Source: Chryseobacterium sp. ERMR1:04 (GTDB taxonomy: Bacteria > Bacteroidota > Bacteroidia > Flavobacteriales > Weeksellaceae). Taken from it: a stretch of DNA of 64,000 nucleotides. Below are positions 42,220 to 51,210 of the stretch, piece by piece. Numbering within the stretch: the first letter of the stretch is position 1; each line of letters opens with the position of its first letter. The translations under genes and the position numbers were made by a program. The DNA lies in contig NZ_LIRF01000008.1 in assembly GCF_001297705.1 (NCBI RefSeq), positions 868,001-932,000 of the forward strand, in the 5' to 3' direction. Under the pieces are notes generated by a model. It saw only the letters and a program-made list of their open reading frames with translations, did no database searches and was not told the DNA's origin.

Positions 42220-43986
42220 ATGAAATCTAAATTTTTAAATATTAATAAAATTGTTTTATCCATTAGTGTACTGGCTTTAGTTGGATGTACAAATCTGGAT
42301 GAACAAGTGACCGATGAGGTTTTGGGATCTGAGATTGCAGATTCTGAAGCTGCTTTGGCTGCTGCCTACAGTCAGCTTGGTGAAGGAACTTTTGTAGATC
42401 ACGGAAGTGTTTTTGCTTTGCAGGAATATTCTACAGATGAAGCAATTTTACCAACAAGAGGAAGTGACTGGGGAGACGGAGGAAAATGGAGAGCAATGCA
42501 CGAGTTTTCTTGGAACGCTAACAGTGATGTTGTAAAAACAACTTGGAATCAACTGAATTTCGGAATTACAAAATCCTTAACAGCAATATCAAGTGCCAGC
42601 AAAAGTACAGGAGCCAATAAAACACTGTTTTTAGCTGAAGCGAAAGGGTTATTGGCTTTTTATACCTACACAACAATTGATTTATTTGGGCAGGCGCCTT
42701 ACAGAGATCCGGATAATATTAATGCACCGATTCAGATCAGAAAAGCAGAAACTACAATTGATGCTTTAATTACTGAGGTTGAAGGGCTTATTCCAAACTT
42801 AGCAGATATTAAAACTCAAAATACACATGCTGGAAGATTTACAAAACAGGCAGCTTATGCGCTTTTGGCGGATATGTATCTGAACAGAGCAGTTTTGAAA
42901 AATAAAACGGCAGGTGATTTCAACTTTCTAGAACAAGCTGTGAATGGAGTAGGAACGGATATGGATAAAGTGATTGAATATTCTAATTTGTTAATTAGCA
43001 ATCCTAATTTTAACTTAGAGTCTAATTATTTCCACAATTTTGATATCAATAATGATACAAGTAAGGAAATGATTTTTACGATTGTTCAGAAGAAAATTGC
43101 GAATTCAGACAAAGGTTCAGATAATGACCTGGCGTATATGTCAATGGAAAGAATTCAGAAGCCTTCGCCTGACAATAGAGGAACCAATGCAAATTGTATC
43201 ACTCCGGAATTCTATTATTCATGGAATGGAAATCATGATGATCCTCGTTTCCAAAGAACATATCAGTATGAGGACGGAACTTGGTTCAAAAATGATGGGA
43301 CGGACGTAAGTGTACCGTCAACGAGTAAAGTGGAAGGAACAGGAAAGCCTTGGTTCCATTTCAACAGAGGATTGCAGGTTGGTCAACAATATGGGCCTAA
43401 AATTCTTGCCAACGGAAACTTTGATATGACCGCAGACGGAAGAATTAAAGTGTATAAATTATTCACAGAAAAAAACACTACTCTTGCAGCTGATTTTACT
43501 CCTGAATTAAATTTTGATAGTCCTTCAGAAGCGGTATTTACACAGGCTCAGATCAACAGAGGGGTAAGAAACTTCAAGTTTGAATTTGATCCGGGTTACG
43601 GAAACAACGGAACAAGCGGGATGGATGTGCCATTGTATAGACTTGGAACAATCTATATGATGAGAGCAGAAGCATATTTTAGAAAAGGAAATGTTGGGGC
43701 TGCTTTAGCAGATGTCAATAGATTGAGAACGAGTAGAACGAATGATGCTTTAAAAGGAAATGCTCCTGGCATTGCGCTTGCTTCTCTGGATGCAAATACG
43801 TTATTGAAAGAATCTGGATTTGAATTGTATTGGGAAATGTACAGAAGAAAAGCGTTGATCAGATTTAAGAAGTTTGATCTGGCGGGAACAGCAAAACCGG
43901 CTTCTCAACCTTACAGAAGAATTTTCCCGATTCCTCAGGCGACAATTGATGCATCGAAAGATTTTACCCAAAACCCAGGATACTAA
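42220..43986 (+). CDS. SusD/RagB family nutrient-binding outer membrane lipoprotein
   Basis: This 588-residue lipoprotein has a signal with LVGC (Cys23) and the SusD fold features: N-terminal TNLDEQVTDEVLGSEIADSEAALAAAYSQL, TPR-like helices (FTKQAAYALLADMYLNRAVL, about 205-225), and the C-terminal RAEAYFRKGNVGAALADVNRLR with LLKESGFELYWEMYRRKALIRF and a typical ending TQNPGY. It forms the lid over the SusC channel encoded 18 bp upstream. A strong terminator follows, so the locus is a two-gene unit. Confidence 0.95.
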   Translation: MKSKFLNINKIVLSISVLALVGCTNLDEQVTDEVLGSEIADSEAALAAAYSQLGEGTFVDHGSVFALQEYSTDEAILPTRGSDWGDGGKWRAMHEFSWNANSDVVKTTWNQLNFGITKSLTAISSASKSTGANKTLFLAEAKGLLAFYTYTTIDLFGQAPYRDPDNINAPIQIRKAETTIDALITEVEGLIPNLADIKTQNTHAGRFTKQAAYALLADMYLNRAVLKNKTAGDFNFLEQAVNGVGTDMDKVIEYSNLLISNPNFNLESNYFHNFDINNDTSKEMIFTIVQKKIANSDKGSDNDLAYMSMERIQKPSPDNRGTNANCITPEFYYSWNGNHDDPRFQRTYQYEDGTWFKNDGTDVSVPSTSKVEGTGKPWFHFNRGLQVGQQYGPKILANGNFDMTADGRIKVYKLFTEKNTTLAADFTPELNFDSPSEAVFTQAQINRGVRNFKFEFDPGYGNNGTSGMDVPLYRLGTIYMMRAEAYFRKGNVGAALADVNRLRTSRTNDALKGNAPGIALASLDANTLLKESGFELYWEMYRRKALIRFKKFDLAGTAKPASQPYRRIFPIPQATIDASKDFTQNPGY

Positions 43987-44015
43987 CAGTCTTCATATTA
44001 ACATAATTTGTAAAC

Positions 44016-44046
44016 AAAAGCGAAGAGAATCAATCTCTTCGCTTTT
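44016..44046 (+). terminator. Terminator after susC-susD
   Basis: AAAAGCGAAGAGA (44016-44028) and TCTCTTCGCTTTT (44034-44046) form a perfect 13-bp stem with a 5-nt loop, followed by TATTTTTTAA. It lies 30 bp past the susD stop codon. Confidence 0.85.
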
Positions 44047-44136
44047 TATTTTTTAATGAATACTTATACATTTTGTTTGTCATTAACTTCGCCGAATCTA
44101 TGATTTCTGGAGGAATCTCAACAAACAGATATAAGA

Positions 44137-44691
44137 TTACTCTGCATTCAACATTCCCAATTCCCCGAAATGTTTTTTAAATTTCTGAATTTTTGGTCCT
44201 ACAACCGCACTGCAATAGGGTTGAGTAGGGTTCACATTATAATATCCTTGATGATACTGTTCTGCCGGCCAGAATTTCTCGAAAGGTGTTAATTCTGTAA
44301 CATAAGTTCCAGACCATCTTCCTGATTCTTGTGATGCTTTAATAGCTTCTTCAGCTTTTGCTTTTTCAGCATCGTCTTTATAATAGATTACTGAACGGTA
44401 CTGTGTTCCGATATCGTTTCCTTGTCTGTTTAATTGCGTAGGATCGTGAAGGAAAAAGAAGACATCCATTAATTGCTCGTAAGAAATGATTTTAGGATCA
44501 TACGTGATCTGTACTACTTCTGCATGACCTGTTTCTCCTGTGCAAACCTCTTCATAGGTTGGATGATCTTTATGACCTCCCGAATATCCTGAAATTGCAG
44601 ATTCAACGCCTTTTAATATATTGAAACAGCTTTCTACACACCAGAAACATCCGCCTCCGAAAGTAATTTGCTCTAAATTATTGTTATCCAT
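44137..44691 (-). CDS. msrA: Peptide-methionine (S)-S-oxide reductase MsrA
   Basis: MsrA repairs oxidised methionine. The 184-residue cytoplasmic protein has the catalytic GGGCFWCVE (Cys15), GVESAISGYSGGHKDHPTYEEVCTGETGHAEVVQI, FFFLHDPTQLNRQGNDIGTQYRSVIYY and WPAEQYHQGYY. No signal peptide is present. The single gene is convergent with susD and is preceded by a repeat-rich gap. Confidence 0.96.
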   Translation of the reverse strand: MDNNNLEQITFGGGCFWCVESCFNILKGVESAISGYSGGHKDHPTYEEVCTGETGHAEVVQITYDPKIISYEQLMDVFFFLHDPTQLNRQGNDIGTQYRSVIYYKDDAEKAKAEEAIKASQESGRWSGTYVTELTPFEKFWPAEQYHQGYYNVNPTQPYCSAVVGPKIQKFKKHFGELGMLNAE

Positions 44692-44809
44692 TTTAGGTTG
44701 ATTATTGTATTTAAATATTTTCTCTTTTTAAGTATTGAATATGTTGAGAAAGACCAATCAAAAATAAGAAAAAGTTTTTCATTTTCTGTTGAAAAGGGTG
44801 GTTTAAACA

Positions 44810-45010
44810 CAAATTACACTCATAGATTTCACAAATAATCACAAGAAAAATATAACGCAAACATCTGTGCAAATCTGGGAGATCTGTGGGAGATTTTTAA
44901 ACACCAATAACACTAATTTTTTCACAAATAAACACAATGATCCTTGTCAAGGATTTTACATGTAAAATAAATTATAACGCAAACATCTGCGTAAATCCGT
45001 AGGAGATTAA
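44810..45010. repeat. Dispersed ATCTGTGnAAATCTGnGGGAGAT-type repeats in the 44692-45061 gap
   Basis: The 370-bp gap holds two related units. ATAACGCAAACATCTGTGCA, continuing with AATCTGGGAGATCTGTGGGAGAT, ends about 44896. ATAACGCAAACATCTGCGTA, continuing with AATCCGTAGGAGATT, ends about 45009. They are separated by CACAAATAA-type text and one CCTTGTCAAGG unit (see 37508). These are familiar Bacteroidetes intergenic repeats; I see no gene in the gap. Confidence 0.6.
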
Positions 45011-45016
45011 AAAAAA

Positions 45017-45037
45017 AGCATCCTCAAAAAGGATGCT
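45017..45037 (-). terminator. Terminator after the ROK kinase gene
   Basis: AGCATCCT (45017-45024) and AGGATGCT (45030-45037) form an 8-bp stem, followed on the minus strand by nine T residues. It lies 25 bp past the stop codon. Confidence 0.85.
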
Positions 45038-45061
45038 CAATTATATTTTAAATGTTTTCAA

Positions 45062-46030
45062 TTATTTTTCCCAAACCAAAGCACTTGCTCCTAAAATAGC
45101 AGCGTCTGCTTCGTCTAGTTCACTGAAAACCAATTTTACTTTATTTCTGAATATCGGAAGAAGGTTTCTTTCCATATGAAGTTTAGCGGGTTTCAGGATG
45201 AAATCTCCGGCTTTAATTACGCCTCCAAATAAAAGAATCGCTTCCGGTGAAGAAAACATCACAAAGTTGGCTAATGCTTCTCCTAATTTCTGACCTGTAT
45301 ATCTGAAAACTTCAATAGAAATTGCATCACCTTTCAACGCACATTCGTGTACTGTTTTGGAGTTGATAGATTCTTCAGGATATTGGCTCAACATCGATTC
45401 TGGGAATTCGGCTCTCATCTTTTTTGCAGTGATTGCAATTCCTGTTGCAGACGCATAGGCTTCTAAGCTTCCTTCAGATCCTGTGCTCCAGTGTTTTCTT
45501 CCGCCTGGTTTTACAATGGTATGCCCCAATTCTCCTGCGAAACCATCATGTCCGTAGATCAGTTTTCCGCTGGATACAATTCCGCTTCCTACCCCTGTTC
45601 CTAATGTGATCATGATAAAATCTTTCATTCCACGTGCTGCTCCGAAAAGCATTTCACCAAAAGCTGCTGCATTAGCATCATTGGTTATTGTAGTGGGCAA
45701 GCCAAACTTAGCCGTCATTAATTCACCAAAAGGGATTACTCCTTTCCAGGGTAAATTGGGAGCCTGTTCTATGGTACCGGTATAGTAATTTCCGTTGGGA
45801 GCACCCACGCCAATTCCGTCAAAGTTTTTCTCTTTTCCGTATTTATCCATCAGCGGATGCACTTTTTCATACAAAGCATCTATGAATTCTTCAACTGTAG
45901 CGTATGCATCAGTGCTTAGATTGCCTTTTTCAAGAACTTCACCTCTGTGGTTTACAACACCAAATTTGGTATTTGTACCACCAATATCAATTCCTAGGGC
46001 AACGTGTTTTGATAAATCTATTAATGACAT
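45062..46030 (-). CDS. ROK family sugar kinase without the cysteine zinc motif
   Basis: This 322-residue protein is a ROK-type (glucokinase-like) sugar kinase. It has the phosphate loop ALGIDIGGTNTKFGVV (about 11-26), the catalytic-site region ITNDANAAAFGEMLFGAARG, LGTGVGSGIV and GELGHTIV with the metal-ligand His. The canonical zinc-binding CxCGxxGCxE is replaced by WSTGSEGSLE, so all three cysteines are missing, while the following AYAS is kept. The substrate may be glucose, but this is not proven. It stands alone, with its own terminator and a 90-bp gap to the iron cluster. Confidence 0.88.
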   Translation of the reverse strand: MSLIDLSKHVALGIDIGGTNTKFGVVNHRGEVLEKGNLSTDAYATVEEFIDALYEKVHPLMDKYGKEKNFDGIGVGAPNGNYYTGTIEQAPNLPWKGVIPFGELMTAKFGLPTTITNDANAAAFGEMLFGAARGMKDFIMITLGTGVGSGIVSSGKLIYGHDGFAGELGHTIVKPGGRKHWSTGSEGSLEAYASATGIAITAKKMRAEFPESMLSQYPEESINSKTVHECALKGDAISIEVFRYTGQKLGEALANFVMFSSPEAILLFGGVIKAGDFILKPAKLHMERNLLPIFRNKVKLVFSELDEADAAILGASALVWEK

Positions 46031-46117
46031 TTCTATTCTTATAAATTCTAAAAGGTTAAAAATATAAAAAAGATTGTATTAATGGATGATTAACTACACA
46101 TTTCTTGCTATTTTTTT

Positions 46118-47326
46118 TTACACTACTTTTGCCGTTTTCTTTTTTCGCCTTCCCCACCAAACAAGGAAGCCAGTAACTGGTAATGAGGCACATATCAAAC
46201 TTACTACAAATGCAATGATCTTTGTGGGCAGTCCTAAAATAGATCCTACGTGAATGTCATAATTGGCTCCTACTGCTTTTTCTCCGAAATTTTTGTCTTT
46301 CATGTCGTGGGTATGAAGAAGTTCTCCTGAGTTTTCATCAAAAATAAGACTGCTGCTTTTATGATAAGAATAAGATAAATGTTTTACATAAACCTCAAAA
46401 TTCGGGTGCTCATGATCATCCATGTGTTCGTGTCCTAAATCTATAGCGAAACCGAAAGAGTCTGGATATTTTGCTTTAACGGTATTGCTGATCTTATCTA
46501 AAGTACCTTCTGTTCTTAGCTCTATCGGAGCTTTGGTTTTGATATGAGAGAAATCCGGATATTTTGTTTCGCCTCCTGAGAAGATCACATAGATGGCTGC
46601 CTGAACAATAAAGAAAGCATAGAATAATCCTGTGATAGAGAAAATCAAAGCAAAGATAGAGGCATAAAATCCTAAGATATTATGAAGGTCGTAATTCTTT
46701 CTTTTCCAACTTTTGATATTTTTCCATTTGAATGAAAAACGTTGCTTTCTCGCTGCTTTGTTTTTAGGCCACCATAAAATAATTCCTGATATCAACATGA
46801 TGATAAAGATAATAACAGGAATTCCCACAACATATGTTCCCCAATCTTGTTTCAACAAATAACTCCAGTGAATCATTTTTACAATTTGGAAGAATCCGTT
46901 TTTCTCGTCGTAGGTTCTTAAAACTTTTCCGTCGTAAGGATTTACGTATGCTACTTTATAAATAGGGAATTCATCAAAGTAATTCCAGGCATGTGTATTA
47001 TGCTCGTACCAATAGAATTGGTAAGACATTTTTTTGTCGATAGGAATATTTACCCAGTGAATAGGGTATTTCTCTTTCACCTGAGCGTCCACAGATTTTT
47101 CTAACACTCGGATGGGAAGAATCTGCTTCTGGTCAATATTTTGTGTATTATGATAGATGACATCTTTTCGGGTAATGTTTTCAATTTCATCTTTAAAAAC
47201 ATACAGTGCGCCGGTAATGGAAATAATGAAAATCAAAAATCCAATACCTAAACCAAACCACAAATGCAGTTTTCCTGTCCATTTTTTAAATACGTTTGGC
47301 TTCTTTTTATGATGTTTCTTTTTCAT
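46118..47326 (-). CDS. PepSY-associated TM helix protein (iron-uptake cluster, copy 1)
   Basis: This 402-residue inner-membrane protein begins with a basic His/Lys stretch (MKKKHHKKKPNVFKKW), has about four membrane helices (HLWFGLGIGFLIFIISITGALYVF near 20-45; VVGIPVIIFIIMLISGIILWW; ILGFYASIFALIFSITGLFYAFF; and a C-terminal one) and a periplasmic PepSY-type region with WNYFDEFPIYKVAYVNPYDGKVL. A His/Asp-rich loop (DLGHEHMDDHEHPNF, about 288-302) could bind metal. Such proteins accompany TonB-dependent siderophore receptors and are proposed inner-membrane ferric-siderophore reductases. It is paralogous to the gene at 49961. A Fur-like half-site lies at 47364-47386. Confidence 0.88.
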   Translation of the reverse strand: MKKKHHKKKPNVFKKWTGKLHLWFGLGIGFLIFIISITGALYVFKDEIENITRKDVIYHNTQNIDQKQILPIRVLEKSVDAQVKEKYPIHWVNIPIDKKMSYQFYWYEHNTHAWNYFDEFPIYKVAYVNPYDGKVLRTYDEKNGFFQIVKMIHWSYLLKQDWGTYVVGIPVIIFIIMLISGIILWWPKNKAARKQRFSFKWKNIKSWKRKNYDLHNILGFYASIFALIFSITGLFYAFFIVQAAIYVIFSGGETKYPDFSHIKTKAPIELRTEGTLDKISNTVKAKYPDSFGFAIDLGHEHMDDHEHPNFEVYVKHLSYSYHKSSSLIFDENSGELLHTHDMKDKNFGEKAVGANYDIHVGSILGLPTKIIAFVVSLICASLPVTGFLVWWGRRKKKTAKVV

Positions 47327-47363
47327 AATTTTTTTAAGTTCCGCAAAGATAAGTTTTTAATTT

Positions 47364-47386
47364 TTATTTAGAATATTTATAATTAA
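47364..47386. promoter_or_regulatory. Putative Fur-like AT-rich site upstream of a PepSY gene
   Basis: The sequence TTATTTAGAATATTTATAAT (47364-47383) contains TTATTTAGAAT, shared with the site at 55701-55717 upstream of the first receptor gene of the cluster. Fur boxes in Bacteroidetes are of a TTTAGAATnATTCTAAA type as I recall. The second half is poor, so this is only a candidate. Confidence 0.3.
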
Positions 47387-47577
47387 CGAGCTTTGAATGA
47401 AAAATATTATTCTTTAAACGCAAAGTTATACAAAGGTTTTTTCCGAATTTTTATTGTATTTAAGATAAACAAAGGCGTTTGAATTAATTTCGAAATACAA
47501 ATTGAATGTCTTGTTAAGTGAAGCACCTTTAGTTTTATTTGAGTGTTGTTTATTTTTTCTTCAAATTATTTTCATCT

Positions 47578-47850
47578 AGTTTGTCATCCCGTAGGGATCT
47601 AGACGCGAATCTTTCCATACAATTTTCTAATACTATGCTTGGATCCCTACGGGATGACAAACTGAGGATTGATTTTGCGATGAAAAAATGATAACCAGAC
47701 AAATACCCTAGCCCCGATTGACTCCTGTATTTTATTTTTTTAATGGAGTCGTCGAAACTTGTTCCTCGTTTTGCAACGACATCCTTTTTCTGAAATGGCT
47801 TAAAAAAAGCGTGGGCGAAAAAGATACAGTGGAAAGCGGGAAAAAGCTTC
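47578..47850. repeat. 22-bp inverted repeat plus CCCTAGCCCCGATTGA-type structured element in the 47327-47852 gap
   Basis: The 526-bp gap has no convincing gene. AGTTTGTCATCCCGTAGGGA plus TC (47578-47599) is perfectly inverted at 47642-47663, with 42 bases between, like a small REP/MITE-like unit. It is followed (about 47707-47845) by CCCTAGCCCCGATTGACTCC, a GACTCC/GGAGTC hairpin, AACGACATCCTTTTTCTGAA and AAAGATACAGTGGAAAGCGG. That resembles the structured element found between genes in many Bacteroidetes genomes. It lies between two iron-cluster genes, on the 3' side of a receptor gene. Confidence 0.65.
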
Positions 47851-47852
47851 AA

Positions 47853-49964
47853 TTAAAATTTATATTCCACCATAAACGTTCCTCTTAATCCTAGCGAATT
47901 GGTAAAGTCGGCATCTCTTGCTGCCCACCATGCAATAGCAGGTTGATAGGTCTTGTTGAAAAGGTTTTCGATCCCTAAAGAAACTTTCCAGTTTTGACTA
48001 ACTTCATAACTCGATCTTAGGTTGAAAACAGTATAATCCGGCACTCTTCCTTCTCCATAAGCATACACTCCTTTGGCATTGGGCTCGAATCTATTTTGCC
48101 CAAAAGCGTGTAACATATCAAGACCCACAGATAAAGCTTGAATTGGTCTCACTTGAACATAGGCTAAGACTTTCGGTGCAGAAATTCTGCTGTTGTTGAT
48201 TTTGGTTGAATAATCTCCGTCATCTTTTACAGAAGTAATCCCTTCCATCCAGCTGTAGCTTCCTCCGAAGTTGATCCATTTTGTGGGTGTGAAATGTAAA
48301 AACCCTTCCACACCATACACAACTTCCGGTGATCTTTGAATCATTAAAGCTCTGTCCGGACTTTGAACAAAAGTTGCTCCCAGTTTGGAAGTACTTACAT
48401 AAGATGTGATCTCGTAGTTGATCCATTTTGAGATTTGCCCTGTTGCCCCCAATTCATAGTTGTTGACAATAATGGGTTTTGTTTCTAAATTTTGAATGGT
48501 TCCTTCTGTTGAGTTTCTTAAGATTCTTCCTAATTCGTTGATAGAGTAGGCTTGAGAAAAGCTTCCAAAAAGATTAATCATTGGATTGATATTATAACGA
48601 ACACCAATATTTCCCACTAAGGCATTGTATTTTAAATCTCCGCCTGTTACAAAAATACTTTTGGTGAAGGTTCCGTCACTTTTAATCGTAGAAAGCGTGT
48701 TGAAATCTCCAACTTTTACGGCAATGTTTTCATATCGTAAACCTCCTTTTATCGTTAATTTTTTCATTAAATCAACTTTAACCAAAAGGAATGGAGCGAT
48801 GTTGGTCATGTTCATATCCGGTGTCCAATAACGGCCGTCTTCCAGTTTTTGAACGGTTTGATCATTCAAAACATCTAATCCGTAAATCATTTCAGCCTGA
48901 GAATTTTTACCACTCCAAAGCTGGGTATCGAAATTGGCTCTTGCGCCTGATTTTTTTGAAATGACATTTGATTGGCCACCATTCAGGAAAGTATCGCTGT
49001 ATCCGTAAACGGTTCTGAAATCCTGTAAGTAAAGATTTACGTTTAATGAAGTTCCTTTCCACAGGTTTTTGTTATCATAACTTAATTTGAAATTGTGGTT
49101 TCTTGGGGTACCTTGCGGAGTGGTTTCCAGATTTTTTCCTTCTCCTTCTCCAATCGTTGGGGTAATACCGTATTTGCCTGTTTTTAAGCCTAAATTTAAA
49201 TCAGATTTGGCAGCATAGCCGATGTAGGAAGCTTCAATTCTTTGGTTATCATTAATAGTGTAGCCTAATTTCAACATTCCGTTGTAGTTATTCATTTTGG
49301 CTGTACTGTATGTCGGACTCAGATTTACACCATCTGCATCTTTCATATAGCCTGTTTTTTCATAAGCCAATGAAACTACGTAATCGAACTTACTGATCTT
49401 TCCGGATAAAAGCTGACTTGCTCTATAGCCTAATGTTCCGCCATATGGCTGACCCGTAATTCCAAATTGTGAAATCCCCGAGATCTTCTTGTCGGATTTG
49501 CTTCTTCTTGTGATATAATTGATAATACCTCCATCTGCACCGTTTCCGTAGATGGAAGATGCACCTTTGATCACCTCAATTCTTTCGATAACTGAAGGGT
49601 CGATAGATCTTAAATCTCTCGCTCCGTTTCGAAGGGGAGTAGATTGTGGAATCCCGTCAATTAAAACCAAAACCTGGCGCCCACGAAGCGTTTGCCCTGT
49701 ATTGGAAGTTTGCCCGGAACTTGTTGCCAAACTCGGAACCGTATATTGTAAAATGCTTGTAATATCTGAGTTTACCGTTAACTGAGACTGCACTTGTTTT
49801 TCGCCAACAACGGTTATAGAACTCGGTATTTCTTTAATATTTTCTCTTTTTCTGGATGCTGTTAGCACAACCTCATCTACATCTCTTGTGTTGATGCTGT
49901 CTTTTACCTGTCCAAATGCTGAAATAGTAGCCAAACAAGCTACAGATAGAGTTAATTTTTTCAT
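47853..49964 (-). CDS. TonB-dependent receptor (siderophore type)
   Basis: This 703-residue outer-membrane receptor has a signal peptide (MKKLTLSVACLATISAFGQ), a TonB-box-like segment DVDEVVLTASRKRENIKEIPSSITVVGEK, the plug (about 45-160: TLRGRQVLVLIDGIPQSTPLRNGARDLRSIDPSVIERIEVIKGASSIYGNGADGGIINYIT) and a beta barrel ending in TFMVEYKF. The plug style is like hydroxamate or aerobactin receptors. The ATG overlaps the stop of the PepSY gene upstream by 4 bp (ATGA), a strong sign of coupled translation and functional pairing. Confidence 0.92.
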   Translation of the reverse strand: MKKLTLSVACLATISAFGQVKDSINTRDVDEVVLTASRKRENIKEIPSSITVVGEKQVQSQLTVNSDITSILQYTVPSLATSSGQTSNTGQTLRGRQVLVLIDGIPQSTPLRNGARDLRSIDPSVIERIEVIKGASSIYGNGADGGIINYITRRSKSDKKISGISQFGITGQPYGGTLGYRASQLLSGKISKFDYVVSLAYEKTGYMKDADGVNLSPTYSTAKMNNYNGMLKLGYTINDNQRIEASYIGYAAKSDLNLGLKTGKYGITPTIGEGEGKNLETTPQGTPRNHNFKLSYDNKNLWKGTSLNVNLYLQDFRTVYGYSDTFLNGGQSNVISKKSGARANFDTQLWSGKNSQAEMIYGLDVLNDQTVQKLEDGRYWTPDMNMTNIAPFLLVKVDLMKKLTIKGGLRYENIAVKVGDFNTLSTIKSDGTFTKSIFVTGGDLKYNALVGNIGVRYNINPMINLFGSFSQAYSINELGRILRNSTEGTIQNLETKPIIVNNYELGATGQISKWINYEITSYVSTSKLGATFVQSPDRALMIQRSPEVVYGVEGFLHFTPTKWINFGGSYSWMEGITSVKDDGDYSTKINNSRISAPKVLAYVQVRPIQALSVGLDMLHAFGQNRFEPNAKGVYAYGEGRVPDYTVFNLRSSYEVSQNWKVSLGIENLFNKTYQPAIAWWAARDADFTNSLGLRGTFMVEYKF

Positions 49965-51169
49965 TGTACGTTCTTAATTCCCTTTTTCTTTTGTTTTCCT
50001 AGCCATACTAAAAACCCTGTAACAGGTAATGATGTGCAAATGAGTCCTGTGATAAACCAAATAATTTTCCCGAACAGTCCAAAGTATGATCCTGTGTGAA
50101 TGTCATAGTTGGCGTTGGCGTATTTCTCGGCGTTGTTTAATTGTTGATGAGGTTTGTTGGCTAATAATTTCCCTGAATATTTATCAAAAACCAACTGATT
50201 ACGCTCACTAAATCTTCCATCTTGTCCATACACTGAGATGGGAATGTTTTTTAATTCTTTCCCTTTTTTAGTTTTTCCGTTTAATGGAATTCTAAAACTT
50301 GATGAGGTGGCGTATCGTTTTCTTGTTTCGGATGCGGTAAGATCAAAAATTGCATTGTTTTTTGCTAACAGTGAATCCGGAGATTTTATTTCCTTTTCCT
50401 TAGGCAGCTCGGTTGAACCTGATAAGGCAACGTTGAATGTGTTTTTCACCCAAGGATAGGCAAAATAAATTCCTGTAACACTCATTAATAAGGCAATAAA
50501 TGAAGCATAAAATCCTAAGATATTATGAAGGTCGTAGTTCTTGCGTTTCCAGGTTTTTACATTTTTCCAATCGAAAGAAAAACGTCCTTTTCGCATCTTC
50601 TTATTCTGTGGCCACCAAAGAACAATACCTGTGATGAGCATGATGATGAATAATACAACCGGAATTCCTACCACATATTTTCCCCAGTCGGAGTTCAGAA
50701 GAAGCCCCCAATGGATATATTTTAGAAGGGTAAAGAAGTCATACTTTTCATTATAAACAGATAAAATTTCTCCTGTATATTGGTTTACATACACCAATTT
50801 ATTGATCAGAACTTCATCAAAATAGTTCCATCCTTTTTTATCTTTTTCGTAATACAGAAATTTGTAGGATTTTGCTTGGTCTAAAGGAATCTCAACAGAG
50901 CTCAGCGGAAACTTTTCATTAAGTTCTAAACTGACTTTCTCCCGAAGAATCTCAATAGATAGCGGTTTGCTACCTATATTTTCTTTCTGTACATAAATTG
51001 CTTCTTTACGTAAACTGTTCTGAACCTCATCTTTAAAAACATATAAAGTTCCCGATAATGAAACAATAAAAATGATAAGACCAACGGATAAACCAAACCA
51101 CAAATGCAGTTTGGCAGACCATTTTTTTGTTGAAGAAACCTTCTTTTTATGGTGATGTTTTTTCTTCAT
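49961..51169 (-). CDS. PepSY-associated TM helix protein (iron-uptake cluster, copy 2)
   Basis: This 402-residue protein has the same architecture as the paralogue at 46118: basic/His N-terminus (MKKKHHHKKKVSSTKKW), HLWFGLSVGLIIFIVSLSGTLYVFKD (first helix), GWNYFDEVLINKLVYVNQYTGEIL (PepSY region), helices near 165-190 and 215-240, and a last one in IIWFITGLICTSLPVTGFLVW. The His/Asp-rich loop of the paralogue is absent; it has a Lys/Gly-rich loop instead (NGKTKKGKELKN). It ends in TGA overlapping the receptor ATG by 4 bp. It shows that TGA is used as a normal stop in this genome. Confidence 0.88.
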   Translation of the reverse strand: MKKKHHHKKKVSSTKKWSAKLHLWFGLSVGLIIFIVSLSGTLYVFKDEVQNSLRKEAIYVQKENIGSKPLSIEILREKVSLELNEKFPLSSVEIPLDQAKSYKFLYYEKDKKGWNYFDEVLINKLVYVNQYTGEILSVYNEKYDFFTLLKYIHWGLLLNSDWGKYVVGIPVVLFIIMLITGIVLWWPQNKKMRKGRFSFDWKNVKTWKRKNYDLHNILGFYASFIALLMSVTGIYFAYPWVKNTFNVALSGSTELPKEKEIKSPDSLLAKNNAIFDLTASETRKRYATSSSFRIPLNGKTKKGKELKNIPISVYGQDGRFSERNQLVFDKYSGKLLANKPHQQLNNAEKYANANYDIHTGSYFGLFGKIIWFITGLICTSLPVTGFLVWLGKQKKKGIKNVQ

Positions 51170-51178
51170 ATCAAAAAA

Positions 51179-51200
51179 GTTAACCCTTGGAAGGGCTAAC
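51179..51200 (-). terminator. Terminator between a receptor gene and the PepSY gene
   Basis: GTTAACCCTT (51179-51188) and AAGGGCTAAC (51191-51200) pair with one mismatch and, on the minus strand, are followed by TTTTTTGA. It lies just past the stop of the 51211 receptor gene, so the cluster may have two transcription units or partial readthrough. Confidence 0.65.
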
Positions 51201-51210
51201 TTTTATTTAT

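Noticed and set aside
47550..47852. 100-codon ORF on the minus strand downstream of a TonB receptor gene
   Set aside because: It runs through both the 22-bp inverted repeat and the structured repeat element, has no recognisable protein features, and its composition follows the repeat.
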